Source: Halogranum amylolyticum
Lineage (GTDB): Archaea; Halobacteriota; Halobacteria; Halobacteriales; Haloferacaceae
NCBI RefSeq assembly: GCF_900110465.1
Contig: NZ_FODV01000002.1
Span: 248,001-312,000, forward strand
DNA length: 64,000 nucleotides
Direction: 5' to 3'
In this document: piece by piece, positions 41,234 to 50,839 of the stretch
Position numbering within the stretch: the stretch's first letter is position 1
Layout of the letters: each line of letters starts with the position of its first letter
Notes under the pieces: model-generated
What the model saw: the letters and a program-made list of their open reading frames with translations, nothing else
The model's database searches: none
Told to the model about the DNA's origin: nothing
Made by a program: the position numbers and the translations under genes

Positions 41234-42091
41234 TCAGTAGAACTCCTCGACCCGCTCGTCGTACAGTTTCGAGAGGAGTCTCGTCACCGGCCCGCTCTCG
41301 ACGTCGAGACCGTCGACCGTCTCGACCGGGCGAACCTCCCATGTCGTGTTGGTGAGAAACACCTCGTCGGCGTTGCGGACGTCGTCGAGCGTGTACGTCC
41401 CCTCCTCGATCGGGATCTCCTCCGAACGAGCGAGGTCGACGACGACGGAGCGCGTGACACCGGGCAACACCGGTCCGTCGAGACTCGGCGTCTTCAGCGC
41501 CTGCCCGTCGGCGAAGAAGAGGTTGCTCGTCGCCCCCTCTGCGAGGTGACCGTCGGCGTCGAGCATCAGCGCCTCGTCGGCACCCGTCGCCCGCAGCTCC
41601 AGTCGCGCGAGGATGCCGTTCAGATAGTTGTGCGTCTTCGCCTTCGCGGGGATCGCCCGATCCGCCACGCGCTGCGTCCGGACGGTCTGGAGCGTCGCCG
41701 GATCGTCCCAGACAGGGGTGCCCCCGCGGCCGCCCCGTGGGAGTTCCTTGACGATGACGACGACCGTCGGATCGACGTCCTCGCTCGGAGTGAGTTTGCC
41801 GGGTTGGACGCCGCGGGTTACCGACAGTCGGACGTAGGCGTCCTTGAGATCGTTCGCGGCCAGCGTCTCGTCGATACGTCTGCGGAGGTCGTCCTCTGTC
41901 AGTCCGTGGTCGAGTTCGAGGAGCTCGCAGGTCTCCCGTAACCGCCGGGCGTGAGCCTCCCACTCGAACAGGTCGCCACCGTAGGCGCGCAGGGTCTCGA
42001 AGGCGGCGTCGCCGTAGAGGAACCCTCGGTCGCGGACGTTCACGGTCGCCTCGTCGGCGTCGTGGAGTTCGCCGTCGACGTGGTACTGCAT
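41234..42091 (-). CDS. pabC: Aminodeoxychorismate lyase-type class IV aminotransferase
   Basis: 285 residues. Class IV PLP fold: VNVRDRGFLYGDAAFETLRAY at the N-terminus, the Schiff-base Lys in AIPAKAKTHNYLNGILARLE, and EGATSNLFFADG with LPGVTRSVVVDLA. Branched-chain and D-amino acid aminotransferases share this fold, but the position 77 bases downstream of pabB-pabA points to release of p-aminobenzoate from aminodeoxychorismate. The ATG at 42091 has an ACTACTTTG box about 26-28 bases upstream, so it may also be expressed on its own. Confidence 0.84.
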   Translation of the reverse strand: MQYHVDGELHDADEATVNVRDRGFLYGDAAFETLRAYGGDLFEWEAHARRLRETCELLELDHGLTEDDLRRRIDETLAANDLKDAYVRLSVTRGVQPGKLTPSEDVDPTVVVIVKELPRGGRGGTPVWDDPATLQTVRTQRVADRAIPAKAKTHNYLNGILARLELRATGADEALMLDADGHLAEGATSNLFFADGQALKTPSLDGPVLPGVTRSVVVDLARSEEIPIEEGTYTLDDVRNADEVFLTNTTWEVRPVETVDGLDVESGPVTRLLSKLYDERVEEFY

Positions 42092-42168
42092 CGGGTCGTC
42101 CGACGAGGGGGACGACAAAGTAGTGTACCCTTTCGAGTCTCCTTCTCCGGGCCGGTGCGCTCTCGCGG

Positions 42169-42756
42169 CTACGCGTCGGGTTCGAGTCCCCCCGCCCACT
42201 CGACGAAGTTCCGCACCATCGCTTTCCCGTCCTCCGTAAGGATGCTCTCGGGGTGGAACTGGACACCGAGGTGCGGCTTCGTCCGGTGGCGGACGCCCAT
42301 CACGACGCGCCGCTCGTCGTCGGTCCAGGCCGTCTCGACCAACTGCTCGGGGAGGTCGTCGCGCTCGACGGCCAGCGAGTGGTAGCGACCCACCTCGAAC
42401 CGCGCCGGCAACCCCGCGAAGATCCCCTCGCCGTCGTGGACGACGGTGGAGGGTTTGCCGTGGACGACCTCCGGGGCGTGGCCGACGGAGGCGCCGAGGG
42501 CGGCACAGAGCGCCTGGTGGCCGAGACAGACGCCGAGCGTCGGATACTCGAGCTCAGCGAACACCGGGATCGAGACGCCGGCGTCTTCGGGCGTGCCGGG
42601 ACCGGGCGAGACGACGACGCCGTCTGGGTCCAGTTCTCTGATCCCGTCGACGTCGACGGCGTCGTTGCGGCGGACGACCACCTCGTCCGCGAACTCGCCG
42701 ACGTACTGGACGAGGTTGTAGGCGAACGAGTCGTAGTTGTCGACGACGAGGATCAC
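42169..42756 (-). CDS. pabA: Aminodeoxychorismate/anthranilate synthase glutaminase subunit
   Basis: 195 residues. Triad class-I glutaminase with the start [20 protein letters not shown], the oxyanion segment [11 protein letters not shown], nucleophile in [10 protein letters not shown] and the catalytic His-Glu in VQFHPESIL. It feeds ammonia from glutamine to the PabB subunit. The start overlaps the pabB stop by four bases. PabA and TrpG are hard to separate by sequence; the neighbour genes decide for pabA. Confidence 0.88.
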   Translation of the reverse strand: MILVVDNYDSFAYNLVQYVGEFADEVVVRRNDAVDVDGIRELDPDGVVVSPGPGTPEDAGVSIPVFAELEYPTLGVCLGHQALCAALGASVGHAPEVVHGKPSTVVHDGEGIFAGLPARFEVGRYHSLAVERDDLPEQLVETAWTDDERRVVMGVRHRTKPHLGVQFHPESILTEDGKAMVRNFVEWAGGLEPDA

Positions 42757-44306
42757 CGTTCGGCCTCCTCGACCCGGAGGTCGCCGCGCTCGCCGAGCGC
42801 CTCGTCGATGGCGTTGACGAGCGCGCGTCCCTTCGCCAGCGTCTCGTCGTACTCGCTGTCGGGGTCGGAGTCGTGGACGATGCCCGCGCCGACCCGGAGG
42901 TGGTACTCCTCGCGCCAGCGGACGAGCGTCCGGATGACGATGTTGAGCGTCGCCCGGCCGTCGAAGCCGAAGACGGCCATACTTCCGGTGTAGGGTCCAC
43001 GGCGCGTGGCTTCGAGTTCGTCGATTATCTCCATCGTCCGGGGTTTCGGCGCGCCGGTGATGGTGCCGCCGGGGAACGTCGCGGCGACGGCGTCGGCGAG
43101 AGTTGCGTCCTCGCGGAGTCGCCCCTCGACCAGCGAGACGAGATGCATCACCTCCGAGTAGCGGTCGACGCGACGGTAGTCGGTCACCTCGACGCTGCCG
43201 TACGCCGAGACCTTCCCGAGGTCGTTGCGTTCGAGGTCGACCAACATCGCGTGTTCGGCCCGCTCCTTCTCGTCGCCGAGGAGATCGGCTTCGAGAGAGT
43301 CGTCTTCCTCGGGTGTCGATCCCCGAGGACGCGTCCCGGCGATCGGTTCGGTGACGAGTCGGTCGCCGTCGCGCTCCAACAGGAGTTCGGGACTCGCGCT
43401 CACGAGGTCGACGCCACCGACCCAGCCGGGACCGGAAAACTCGACCAGCCCCGAGTACGGCGCGGGGTTGACACGACGCAACGCCGCGTAGGCGTCGACC
43501 GGGTGGACCGCCGCGGGCGCGACGAGTCGCTGCGCGACGTTCGCCTGGAACGTGTCGCCGTCGCGGATGTACTCTTTGACCCGACGGACGCGGTCGGCGT
43601 ACGCCTCGCGGCCGCAGTCGCTGACGAACTCGGCCTCGGCGGCGTCGACTGGCGGGGCACCGACCGCCGGATCGCCCTCGGTCGCCGCTTCGGCGAGCGC
43701 AGTCGCCCGGGCGAGCGCGTCGTCGTAGACGGTATCGAGTGCGTCGCGGTCAGCGTCGTCCGGGATGCGCGGACAGCAGGTGATCCGGAGCGTCGTCTCG
43801 CCGTCGCTGGGTTCCCGCCACGCGGCGACGCAGTCGTAGACGCTGACCTGCAGCCGGGGGAGCAGTCGGTCGTCGACGGTGTGGTCCGGGAGCGACTCGA
43901 GTTCGCGGGCGACGTCGTAGGAGAGCCACCCGAACGCGCCGCAGGGGTACGGGACGTCGCAGTCGCCGCGGACCAGCGTCTCGTCGGCGAGCAGTCCGTC
44001 GAGCGCCGCGAGCGACGGCGACTGACGAGCGAAGTCGTCGTGGCCCGGCGCGTCGGGGTCCGAGAGGACGGCGTCGGCGCTCACCTGCAGCCGTTCGACC
44101 GGGTCGACCGCGAAGTAGCCCCATCCGTCCCGACCGCCGGTCGTCTCGAGATACACCCCACCGGGACCGTCGCGTGCCCGTCGGTAGGCCACGAAGGGGT
44201 CGGCCACCGCCGTCCGGACTTCCACGGGGACGCGGCCGCCGACCGGCGTCTCGGCGGCGAGCGCGCGGAAAGTCGACCGGTCGGTGACGACGGTGGGTAC
44301 AGCCAT
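42753..44306 (-). CDS. pabB: Aminodeoxychorismate synthase component I
   Basis: 517 residues. The chorismate-binding domain shows [51 protein letters not shown] and the late [22 protein letters not shown] block. PabB uses PIKGT/ (here ITGAP region) chemistry on chorismate with ammonia from PabA to form 4-amino-4-deoxychorismate for folate or related pterin cofactors; TrpE is the close alternative. First gene of pabB-pabA-pabC. A GTTACTT box near 44328-44334 supports the ATG at 44306. Confidence 0.85.
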   Translation of the reverse strand: MAVPTVVTDRSTFRALAAETPVGGRVPVEVRTAVADPFVAYRRARDGPGGVYLETTGGRDGWGYFAVDPVERLQVSADAVLSDPDAPGHDDFARQSPSLAALDGLLADETLVRGDCDVPYPCGAFGWLSYDVARELESLPDHTVDDRLLPRLQVSVYDCVAAWREPSDGETTLRITCCPRIPDDADRDALDTVYDDALARATALAEAATEGDPAVGAPPVDAAEAEFVSDCGREAYADRVRRVKEYIRDGDTFQANVAQRLVAPAAVHPVDAYAALRRVNPAPYSGLVEFSGPGWVGGVDLVSASPELLLERDGDRLVTEPIAGTRPRGSTPEEDDSLEADLLGDEKERAEHAMLVDLERNDLGKVSAYGSVEVTDYRRVDRYSEVMHLVSLVEGRLREDATLADAVAATFPGGTITGAPKPRTMEIIDELEATRRGPYTGSMAVFGFDGRATLNIVIRTLVRWREEYHLRVGAGIVHDSDPDSEYDETLAKGRALVNAIDEALGERGDLRVEEAER

Positions 44307-44389
44307 ACCTGTGGGGTGGTGGTGGGGCCAAGTAACGGTTTCGTGACGTCCGACGGGGACGACAGAGCGATTCGACAGCTGTCTCCGGG

Positions 44390-45400
44390 TTACTGCTCCT
44401 CTTTCACGCGGTCGATCCAGCGACCGACGCGCTTCTCGGAGACCGAGATCTTCTCTGCGAGCTCCGCGGCGTCGGCGGTCGCGAGGTCGTGGACCGTGTG
44501 GATCCCTGCCTCCTCGAGTCGGTCGGCGTAGGCCGGACCGATCCCTTTCACCGTGTCGACGGAAGGCGAGTCGTCCTCCTCGCCCGCGGCCGCCTCTGCG
44601 GCCGTCTCCGGCTCCTCGGCGGTCTCGGGTTCGCGTGCCTCGGCCGCCTCCGTCTCCATGTCGACGTCTTCCTCCGCGTCGTCGAGTTCGACCTCGTCGA
44701 CGTCGGTCGTGACGTCCTCGGACTCCGGCCCGGCCGCTTCACCGGGTTCGGCCGCCTCCTCGTCTTCGACGGCCTCGTCGACCATCGACTCGGTGGAAGC
44801 CGTCGCGTCCGTCTCCTCCGCGGCGGTCCCTTCGTTCGCTTCGCCTTCGGTCGCCGCTGCGTCGCTCTCGGCCTCGGCGTCGGTCGACACCTCTCGCTCC
44901 TCGGACTCCGGACCCGCGGCCTCGGAGGGTTCGGCCGCTTCCTCGTCTTCGGCGTCTTCGTCGACCATCGACCCGGTCGAGGCCGTCGCGTCCGTGTCTT
45001 CGACGGCCGGTTCTCCCTCCACGTCGGCGTCCTCGTCGCCCGGTTCGGCCGCTTCGACGTCCTCGGCCGCCTCCGCGGCCTCCGTCTCGACGTCTTCGGA
45101 CTCCGGACCCGCAGCCTCCGCGGGTTCGGCGGCTTCCTCGTCTTCGGCGGCCTCGTCGACCATCGACTCGGTGGAGGCCGTCGCGTCCGTCTCCTCCGCG
45201 ACCGGTTCCTCGTCTGTCTCCGCTGCCTCGTCGGGCGTCGGTTCCTCCGTGCCCTTGGCTGCCGCCTCGCTCTCGGCGTCGGCGTCCGCCCGGTCCGCTC
45301 GCGTGTCGCGTTCGACCGTAACGCTGGAATCTCGACGCTCTCGCTCCGAGGACGACCCGCCCATCCCGAGCACCGACTTCAGCTTGTCGAGTAGTGACAT
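44390..45400 (-). CDS. Acidic repeat protein with C-terminal helix-hairpin-helix domain
   Basis: 336 residues. A short N-terminal helix ([14 protein letters not shown]) is followed by about 225 residues of Ala/Glu/Asp-rich low complexity. This part contains three copies of a block of about 38 residues around [19 protein letters not shown], at about residues 68-104, 132-168 and 194-230. The last 55 residues form a helix-hairpin-helix unit ([20 protein letters not shown], then [18 protein letters not shown]). HhH domains bind DNA backbone or protein. The role is unknown; the acidic arm could be a flexible spacer. A TTTAAA box at 45423-45430 supports the start. Confidence 0.8.
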   Translation of the reverse strand: MSLLDKLKSVLGMGGSSSERERRDSSVTVERDTRADRADADAESEAAAKGTEEPTPDEAAETDEEPVAEETDATASTESMVDEAAEDEEAAEPAEAAGPESEDVETEAAEAAEDVEAAEPGDEDADVEGEPAVEDTDATASTGSMVDEDAEDEEAAEPSEAAGPESEEREVSTDAEAESDAAATEGEANEGTAAEETDATASTESMVDEAVEDEEAAEPGEAAGPESEDVTTDVDEVELDDAEEDVDMETEAAEAREPETAEEPETAAEAAAGEEDDSPSVDTVKGIGPAYADRLEEAGIHTVHDLATADAAELAEKISVSEKRVGRWIDRVKEEQ

Positions 45401-45422
45401 TGGGCGACAGTAAGAGTGCCCG

Positions 45423-45430
45423 GTATTTAA
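45423..45430 (-). promoter_or_regulatory. TATA box of the acidic HhH-protein gene
   Basis: GTATTTAA on the plus strand (TTAAATAC as read leftward), centred about 26 bases before the ATG at 45400. Confidence 0.55.
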
Positions 45431-45445
45431 AGGCCAACGACAGGC

Positions 45446-46282
45446 TCAGAGCCGCGACCGAAGCGCCGTGTTCATCTCTTCGACCGGTGCCTCCCGGCCG
45501 GTCCACCGCTCGAACGCCTCGACCCCCTGATACAACAGCATCCACGCCCCGTCGACGGTGGTCGCACCCGCCCGCCGCGCGTCTTCGAGGAGGCGGGTCT
45601 CCAGCGGACTGTACACCGCGTCCATGACGGCGAGGTCGGCGTGGAGAAGCTCTGCGGGCACCGGCGTCTCCTCCGACTCCATCCCGACGCTCGTGGCGTT
45701 GACGAGCACGTCGGCACCGGGGACGGTGGGGGCCAACGAGTCGAGACCACCCGCGGTCACCGCGTCGGCGGCGACGCCCGTCGAGTCAGCGACGGCCGCC
45801 GCCAGTTCGTCGGCGGTCGCCTCCGTCCGGTTTGCGACGTGGACTGCCGCACCCGCCTCGGCGAGCGCGAACGCGATGGCCCGGCCCGCGCCACCCGCGC
45901 CGACGACGACGGCGTCCGCACCGTCGAGGGAGACGTCGTGTCGTTCGAGCGCGCGACGTGCGCCCGCGGCGTCCGTGTTGTACCCGTCGGGGGTGTCGCC
46001 GTCGCCGGAGAAGTCGACCGTGTTGACCGCACCGATGCGGGCGGCCAGCGGGTCGGGGTCGACGAGCCCCTGCTCGAGGAGGTCCTGTTTGAACGGGATA
46101 GTGACGTTCAACCCGGCAATACCGAGCGCGTCCGCGCCACGGATCGCCTCAGCCAGCGACTCGTGGGTCGGTTCGAAGGTGACGTAGCGGGCGTCCATCC
46201 CGAGCGACTCGTAGGCCGCCTCGTGCATCGGCGGCGACAGCGAGTGCCCGACGGGGTTGCCGACGAGACCGAAGACCTGCAT
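45446..46282 (-). CDS. aroE: Shikimate dehydrogenase
   Basis: 278 residues from the ATG at 46282. It reduces 3-dehydroshikimate with NADPH in the aromatic amino-acid pathway, which also supplies chorismate for the pab genes upstream. Visible motifs: [18 protein letters not shown] (substrate site), [13 protein letters not shown] with the catalytic Lys, GYNTDAAG, the nucleotide loop [15 protein letters not shown] followed by NRTEATA, and the closing [14 protein letters not shown]. The TATA box at 46306-46313 fixes the start. Confidence 0.94.
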   Translation of the reverse strand: MQVFGLVGNPVGHSLSPPMHEAAYESLGMDARYVTFEPTHESLAEAIRGADALGIAGLNVTIPFKQDLLEQGLVDPDPLAARIGAVNTVDFSGDGDTPDGYNTDAAGARRALERHDVSLDGADAVVVGAGGAGRAIAFALAEAGAAVHVANRTEATADELAAAVADSTGVAADAVTAGGLDSLAPTVPGADVLVNATSVGMESEETPVPAELLHADLAVMDAVYSPLETRLLEDARRAGATTVDGAWMLLYQGVEAFERWTGREAPVEEMNTALRSRL

Positions 46283-46305
46283 ACCGCGGTGCAGGAGGGC
46301 GGCGA

Positions 46306-46313
46306 GTATAAAC
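46306..46313 (-). promoter_or_regulatory. TATA box of aroE
   Basis: GTATAAAC on the plus strand (GTTTATAC as read leftward), centred about 27 bases before the ATG at 46282; one of the clearest boxes in the window. Confidence 0.65.
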
Positions 46314-46381
46314 GGCCCGTCTCCCGCACGCGACGTCCCGGGCTGCTGTCGTCTCACGACCCTACCGGGATAGTGACATCC

Positions 46382-46520
46382 TCACCCGCCCTTAAGCGCG
46401 GGGCTTCCTACAAGGGTAGCCTCGTCGTTCGAGGAGGTTTCAGAACTGAAGTCCCCAAGCGTCGTCTGTCGGGATTGCCGACTCTGCTCGCGGTGTCCTG
46501 TGGTGCTGTCACAAGCACTC
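46382..46520 (-). ncRNA. Possible TnpB-associated omegaRNA (reRNA) scaffold
   Basis: In TnpB elements a guide RNA is made from the 3' end of tnpB and the element's right end, with the guide read from the flank. By position this would be 46520 to about 46380, with the guide from bases below 46380. I infer this from element architecture; folding and boundaries were not computed. Confidence 0.3.
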
Positions 46521-47662
46521 CCGTCCCGTGGCGAGTCATTGCGTTCGGGTTTCCAACGAACGCTCTCTCCCCACGGGTTGACGCGACGTGCGATGTTCAC
46601 ACTCGCGTTAATATCCGCTTGGTACCCCGTCACCCAACAGTCATCGTTCGTACATCGGAACGTCGCCTGCGACCCACGAGCGCCGATGTGACTGCACTCG
46701 TGGCAGGTCTGACTCGTGTAGGCGGGATTCACGTATCGAACAGGAACGCCCTCCTCACGGGCTTTGTCCTCGATTCGACCTGTGAGACGTGCGAACGCCC
46801 GGTTGTGAAGACGGCGATTCATCCACTTTCTGTAGTCCAGATGCTCACGGATGTACGACAGGTCTTCGAGAACGATTACGGGGTCCTCGAACTGTTGTGC
46901 GTACTCAACGGCCTGTCGAGGTGCCTTTTCGACAATATCCGTGAGTGCGTTCTGATAGTGGTCGAATCGCTCGTCTACCCGCCAGCCAGCATCGCGTTCT
47001 TGCAGACGGCGGAGGGTCGTGAACATCTCTTTGCGGAGGTGTCGCGCCCGTCCACCGTCGTAGATGTACGGTTGGGTGGGAGTCCCGTCCGTCAGGGCAC
47101 AGCCCGTCAGGAGTTTGGATTCCCCAATATCGAATCCGACAAGCGTCGGCTCGTCTGGTTCAGCAACTTCGTATTCGACGGTGACGTGAAGTTCCCATGT
47201 TGTTCGGTGTTCCTGAAGGCGGAACTCTCCAACTGTCACGTCACCGTTGAGCAGGTCGTCCTACAACTCTCTCTGAACGGGGTTGATACGAAGCGGAATC
47301 CAGAACGCATTGCCACGCCCTGCCTGCGGAACGCGCCAGCAGAACTCATGTCGGCGTTCCTCCGAATGGTCGAGATTCCACCCACGGTTCGTGAACCGAA
47401 CGGGGTGGTTTTCGTCCAATTCCGAGACGTTGTACGTGTCTCGGAGTTTCGGGACGTAGTTCTTGAGCGCGTCTTTGGCGTAGGACGTGAGCGTGTACGG
47501 CGTCACAACGTCGTTGACCGCTGTCTGCGTGTCAGCGCCACTCTCGAACGACTCGGAGAGAGCGCGACGATAGGTCGCCACAGTCCGTTGAAGCCGACGC
47601 TCTTTGTGCGCCGTCGGGGGCGCGAGCGTGGCCTGCAACGTCTTGGTGGCAGTAGCGGTCAC
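46382..47662 (-). pseudogene. tnpB: tnpB (RNA-guided nuclease) interrupted by an in-frame TAG
   Basis: Read from a GTG at 47662 the frame gives 133 residues (KTLQATLAPPTAHKERRLQR... to NPVQREL), meets TAG at 47261-47263, and then continues in the same frame for 292 codons. Sequence on both sides is good TnpB: RuvC-type Asp in LVGFDIGESKL, Glu in VIVLEDLSY, Asp in GYQADINAS, and a zinc finger CHEC...CTNDDC. A single TGG-to-TAG change (Trp to stop) is the simplest cause. A GTG at 47239 could start a 285-residue C-terminal fragment. An AGTTTTAACT box near 47686-47695 is the promoter. Confidence 0.85.
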
Positions 47663-47771
47663 ACCAATACCAACAAACCTACGCAAGTTAAAACTATTGA
47701 CATTACGGGCGCAGAATCGCCCGACACCGACGGTATCGAAGTTGGACAGACAGCCAAGTGTCGCATTCCTC

Positions 47772-47791
47772 CCCCGCCCCTTGGGGCGGGG
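47772..47791. repeat. Perfect 9-bp hairpin at the IS element end
   Basis: CCCCGCCCC-TT-GGGGCGGGG. Subterminal hairpins of this kind mark IS200/IS605 ends, where they are recognised by the Y1 transposase as single-stranded DNA. Confidence 0.65.
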
Positions 47792-47872
47792 TTCCTGCTT
47801 GAAAAAAGATGACTTTGTCGGCCGATATCGACCGCTCGAAGCGGAAAAGATACCTGTCTCGCTTGAGTCGAC

Positions 47873-49216
47873 ATGGCTATGAGTTCCGTGCTTCGACATC
47901 CGCTCTCGGCGTTGGCTGGAGCGGCCATCTTGACCCTCCCGTGGCTGGTGTTCTACGCCACCGGGATGCACCACGCGCCGTCGACCAGCACGCTCGCCGT
48001 CGTCGGCGTCAGCGGACTGGCGGTGCTCGGTGCGTCGTTCCTGCTCGCGTGGGGGGCCGAGACGGCCGAGAAGGACGTCCCGCGGGCGTTCGCGCTCGCC
48101 GTGTTGGCGGTGCTCGCCGTCGCCCCCGAGTACGCGGTCGACGCGCTGTTCGCCTGGCAGGCGGGCGCACAGCACGGGACACCCGCTGGTCGGGAGGCCG
48201 CGAACCTCGCGGTCGCCAACATGACCGGTGCGAACCGCATCCTCATCGGTCTCGGCTGGTCGGGAATCGCCCTGTTCTCCATCTGGCGCGCACAGACGAC
48301 CAACGACATGGCCGTCGAGAAGAACCCCGGCTTCCTCGCCGACGCGGTGAAACTCGACCGCAGCATCGCGACCGAGATCCTGTTTCTCGCCGCCGCGACG
48401 CTCTACGCCTTTCTCGTCCCGCTCGGCAACGGTATCGACGGGGTGGACATGCTGGTGCTCGTCGGCATCTACGTCACCTACATCGCCATCATCATCCGCG
48501 GCGACGTCGACGAGACGGAGGCGCACGTCGGCGTCCCCGGCTACCTCCAGCAGTTCTCGAAGGTTCCCCGGATCGCGACCGTGCTGACGCTCTTTGCGTT
48601 CTCCGGCTTCCTCATCTTCACCGCCGTCGAGCCGTTCGCTCACGGACTCGAAGAGCTGGGCAAGGGCATCGGTATCCCGCCGTTCTTCATGATCCAGTGG
48701 ATCGCCCCACTGGCGAGCGAAAGTCCGGAACTCATCGTCGTCGCCTACCTCGTCAACAAGGCGCGTTCGACGGCGGCGTTCAACGCGCTCATCTCCTCGA
48801 AGCTCAACCAGTGGACGCTGCTCATCGGGACGCTCGTCGTCGTCTACAGCATCGCGCTCGGACGCTACGGCGTCCTCCCGTTCGACCAGAAGCAGGCGGG
48901 CGAGATCTGGATCACCGCCGCACAGAGCTTCTTCGCGCTCGCGGTGCTCATCAACTTCCGCATCAGCGTCCGCGAGTCGATCGCCATCCTCGTGCTGTTC
49001 GCCTCGCAGGTGCTCGTCGAGTTCTACTTCATTCGGACGATGCCGGCGTTCGACACGTACCAGATACTGATCGCCTACACCGCCGTCTACCTCGTTCTCG
49101 GCCTCGCGATGTTCCTCACCCGACTCGACGACGTCCGGGAGGTGACGCGGCTGACGGCTGCGACGATCCGGCAGGCCCGTACCGGGACGCCGGAGGCCGA
49201 ACAGAGCGACGACTGA
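47873..49216 (+). CDS. Sodium/calcium exchanger family membrane protein
   Basis: 447 residues with about eleven helices. Two inverted alpha-repeats are visible: APEYAVDALFAW with GANRILIGLGWSG, and ASESPELIVVAYLVNKARST with KLNQWTLLIGTLVVV. Their Glu and Ser/Asn residues form the cation site in NCX proteins. The C-terminal 30 residues are charged and cytoplasmic. It would export Ca2+ or a similar cation in exchange for Na+. The IS element lies just upstream; an AGATAC box about 26 bases before the ATG is intact. Confidence 0.87.
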   Translation: MAMSSVLRHPLSALAGAAILTLPWLVFYATGMHHAPSTSTLAVVGVSGLAVLGASFLLAWGAETAEKDVPRAFALAVLAVLAVAPEYAVDALFAWQAGAQHGTPAGREAANLAVANMTGANRILIGLGWSGIALFSIWRAQTTNDMAVEKNPGFLADAVKLDRSIATEILFLAAATLYAFLVPLGNGIDGVDMLVLVGIYVTYIAIIIRGDVDETEAHVGVPGYLQQFSKVPRIATVLTLFAFSGFLIFTAVEPFAHGLEELGKGIGIPPFFMIQWIAPLASESPELIVVAYLVNKARSTAAFNALISSKLNQWTLLIGTLVVVYSIALGRYGVLPFDQKQAGEIWITAAQSFFALAVLINFRISVRESIAILVLFASQVLVEFYFIRTMPAFDTYQILIAYTAVYLVLGLAMFLTRLDDVREVTRLTAATIRQARTGTPEAEQSDD

Positions 49217-49311
49217 GCGCGGGTAACGTGCGGGTGACGTACTTCTCCGGCGTGACGAGGCAGCGACCGACATCGACTCGTTTTAGCGGCTCGGCGCACC
49301 TACTGTCGGAC

Positions 49312-50664
49312 GTGATCGCTATCGTCGTCAGCCACGCCGACTTCGCATCGGAACACATCGGCGAGCGACTGCTCGAACTCGTCGACTGGACCGAACACCG
49401 AGACGGCAGTCGTCCCGACGCCGACGGCGGCGGCGCAGTCTACCGCACCGGCGACGACGGGTCCGGCGCGCCGGCGTTCGAACTACGGACGTTCGAGCGC
49501 ATCCACGTCGAACTCGACGGCGTCGACGCGGCGTTCGACGACCCCGACCTGCTCTTTTTCGCCTCGCGACACTCCGGCGACACCGGGCCGCTCCTGACCG
49601 CTCACTTCACCGGCAACTTCGGCGAAGCGAAGTACGGTGGGACAGACGGGTCGCTCGCTCGCGCCTGTCCGGGCGCGCAGAAGGCCGTCGTCGCGGCGTT
49701 CGAGGAGTCCGCGCCCGACCGTTACGACGTCGGTATCGAGTGTACCCACCACGGCCCGAGCGAACTGGACGTCCCCTCGATGTTCGTCGAGTTGGGCAGC
49801 GGCGAGTCCGAGTGGGAGGACCCCGAGGGTGCCCGCGCCGTCGCCCGCGCCATCCTCGCCGTCGAGGGCGTCGAGGCGGACGTCGACGACGGACAGCGCC
49901 ACCTCGTCGGCTTCGGCGGCGGCCACTACGTCCCCCGGCCGACCCGACTCGTCCGCGAGACGGCGTGGGGCGTCGGCCACATCGCCGCCGACTGGCAGCT
50001 GGCCGAACTCGGCGACGTCGAGGCGGGTCGCGACGTCGTCGCGCGGGTGTTCGAGCGGAGCGCCGCCGAGTTCGCCGTCATCGACGGCGAGAAACCGGAA
50101 CTGAGACGGGTCGTTGACGATCTCGGCTACCGCGTCGTCAGCGAGACGTGGGTCCGGGAGGTCGACGACAGACCGCTGGCACTCGTCTCGGAACTGGAGG
50201 CGGCGCTGTCGACGGTCGACGACGGTCTCCGGTTCGGAGCGGAGAGCTTCGAGACTGCAGAATTCACCGTCGTCGACCTGCCGAGCGAACTGTTGCAGGA
50301 AGCGCAGGGCGTCGACGCCGACGCGACCCGCGAGGCCGTCGAGACCCACACCGTCGCGTTCGAGACCGACCAGAACGGCGCTCGCGCTTCGGGTCGGGCG
50401 GCCGTCCGCGACCGAGACGCCTACGACTCACTGGTCGCGTCGCTCGCCGATCTGCTCGCCGAGAAGTACGACCGCGTCGAACGCGACGGCGACGTCGTCG
50501 TCGCCCACGAGACCGCCTTCGACCCCGGGAAGGCCGCGACGCTCGGCGTGCCCGAGGGTCCCGCCTTCGGCAAACTCGCCGCCGGCGAACCGGTCGAAGT
50601 CGGCGGCGACCGCGTCCCGCCCGAGTCGGTCCGGACCGAACGCATCCACCGGTTCCCCGTCTGA
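49312..50664 (+). CDS. dtdA: D-aminoacyl-tRNA deacylase (archaeal/plant DTD2 type)
   Basis: 450 residues from the GTG at 49312, with a GTTTTAG box about 26-30 bases upstream. It frees tRNA from mischarged D-amino acids. Family motifs are IAIVVSHADFASEHIGERL, FFASRHSGDTGPLLTAHFTGN, CTHHGPSELDVPSMFVELG and GFGGGHYVPRPT. The C-terminal 170 residues are a haloarchaeal extension also seen in long archaeal members. A much longer open frame reaching back to 47809 is only the antiporter gene's shadow and is rejected. Confidence 0.9.
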   Translation: MIAIVVSHADFASEHIGERLLELVDWTEHRDGSRPDADGGGAVYRTGDDGSGAPAFELRTFERIHVELDGVDAAFDDPDLLFFASRHSGDTGPLLTAHFTGNFGEAKYGGTDGSLARACPGAQKAVVAAFEESAPDRYDVGIECTHHGPSELDVPSMFVELGSGESEWEDPEGARAVARAILAVEGVEADVDDGQRHLVGFGGGHYVPRPTRLVRETAWGVGHIAADWQLAELGDVEAGRDVVARVFERSAAEFAVIDGEKPELRRVVDDLGYRVVSETWVREVDDRPLALVSELEAALSTVDDGLRFGAESFETAEFTVVDLPSELLQEAQGVDADATREAVETHTVAFETDQNGARASGRAAVRDRDAYDSLVASLADLLAEKYDRVERDGDVVVAHETAFDPGKAATLGVPEGPAFGKLAAGEPVEVGGDRVPPESVRTERIHRFPV

Positions 50665-50839
50665 GCGCGTTCCACTGTCTCCGAGGCTCTCTCGTCCACC
50701 GAAGACGGTTGTCTGGACACCTGTCTAGATATCTCACCAGCTATCTTCATAGGATTGCAACCGGAAACGATCGTCATACATCCGTCTGACGAGAGGGAGA
50801 AAGATAATTAGGGTGCCTCGACAAACCCTGCGCATAAAT

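Larger units (their letters stand above)
46380..47800 (-). mobile_element. IS200/IS605-superfamily element carrying only tnpB (IS1341 type)
   Basis: Limits are approximate. The left-hand limit is close to the tnpB stop, in the GAGG/CACCCGCCCTTAAG context usual at the right end of haloarchaeal TnpB elements. The other limit is near the perfect hairpin at 47772-47791. No tnpA (Y1 transposase) is present, so movement would need one in trans. The element separates aroE from the Na/Ca antiporter gene. No target-site duplication is expected for this superfamily. Confidence 0.7.

Noticed and set aside
42176..42196. GGTTCGAGTCCCCCC, T-arm-like motif
   Set aside because: It lies inside the 3' end of pabA, and no acceptor, anticodon or D arm can be drawn around it.
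45641..47812. 723-codon plus-strand frame across aroE and the IS element
   Set aside because: Antisense to aroE and tnpB; the peptide has no domain and its composition follows the complementary strand.
47664..49273. Long minus-strand open frame running into tnpB
   Set aside because: It is antisense to the antiporter gene. Only the last part (from the GTG at 47662) has TnpB sequence and a promoter.
47809..49311. N-terminal extension of the dtdA frame back to 47809
   Set aside because: The extra 500 codons are an alternative frame of the antiporter gene, very rich in Arg. The TATA box before 49312 and the family's normal start settle the GTG at 49312.
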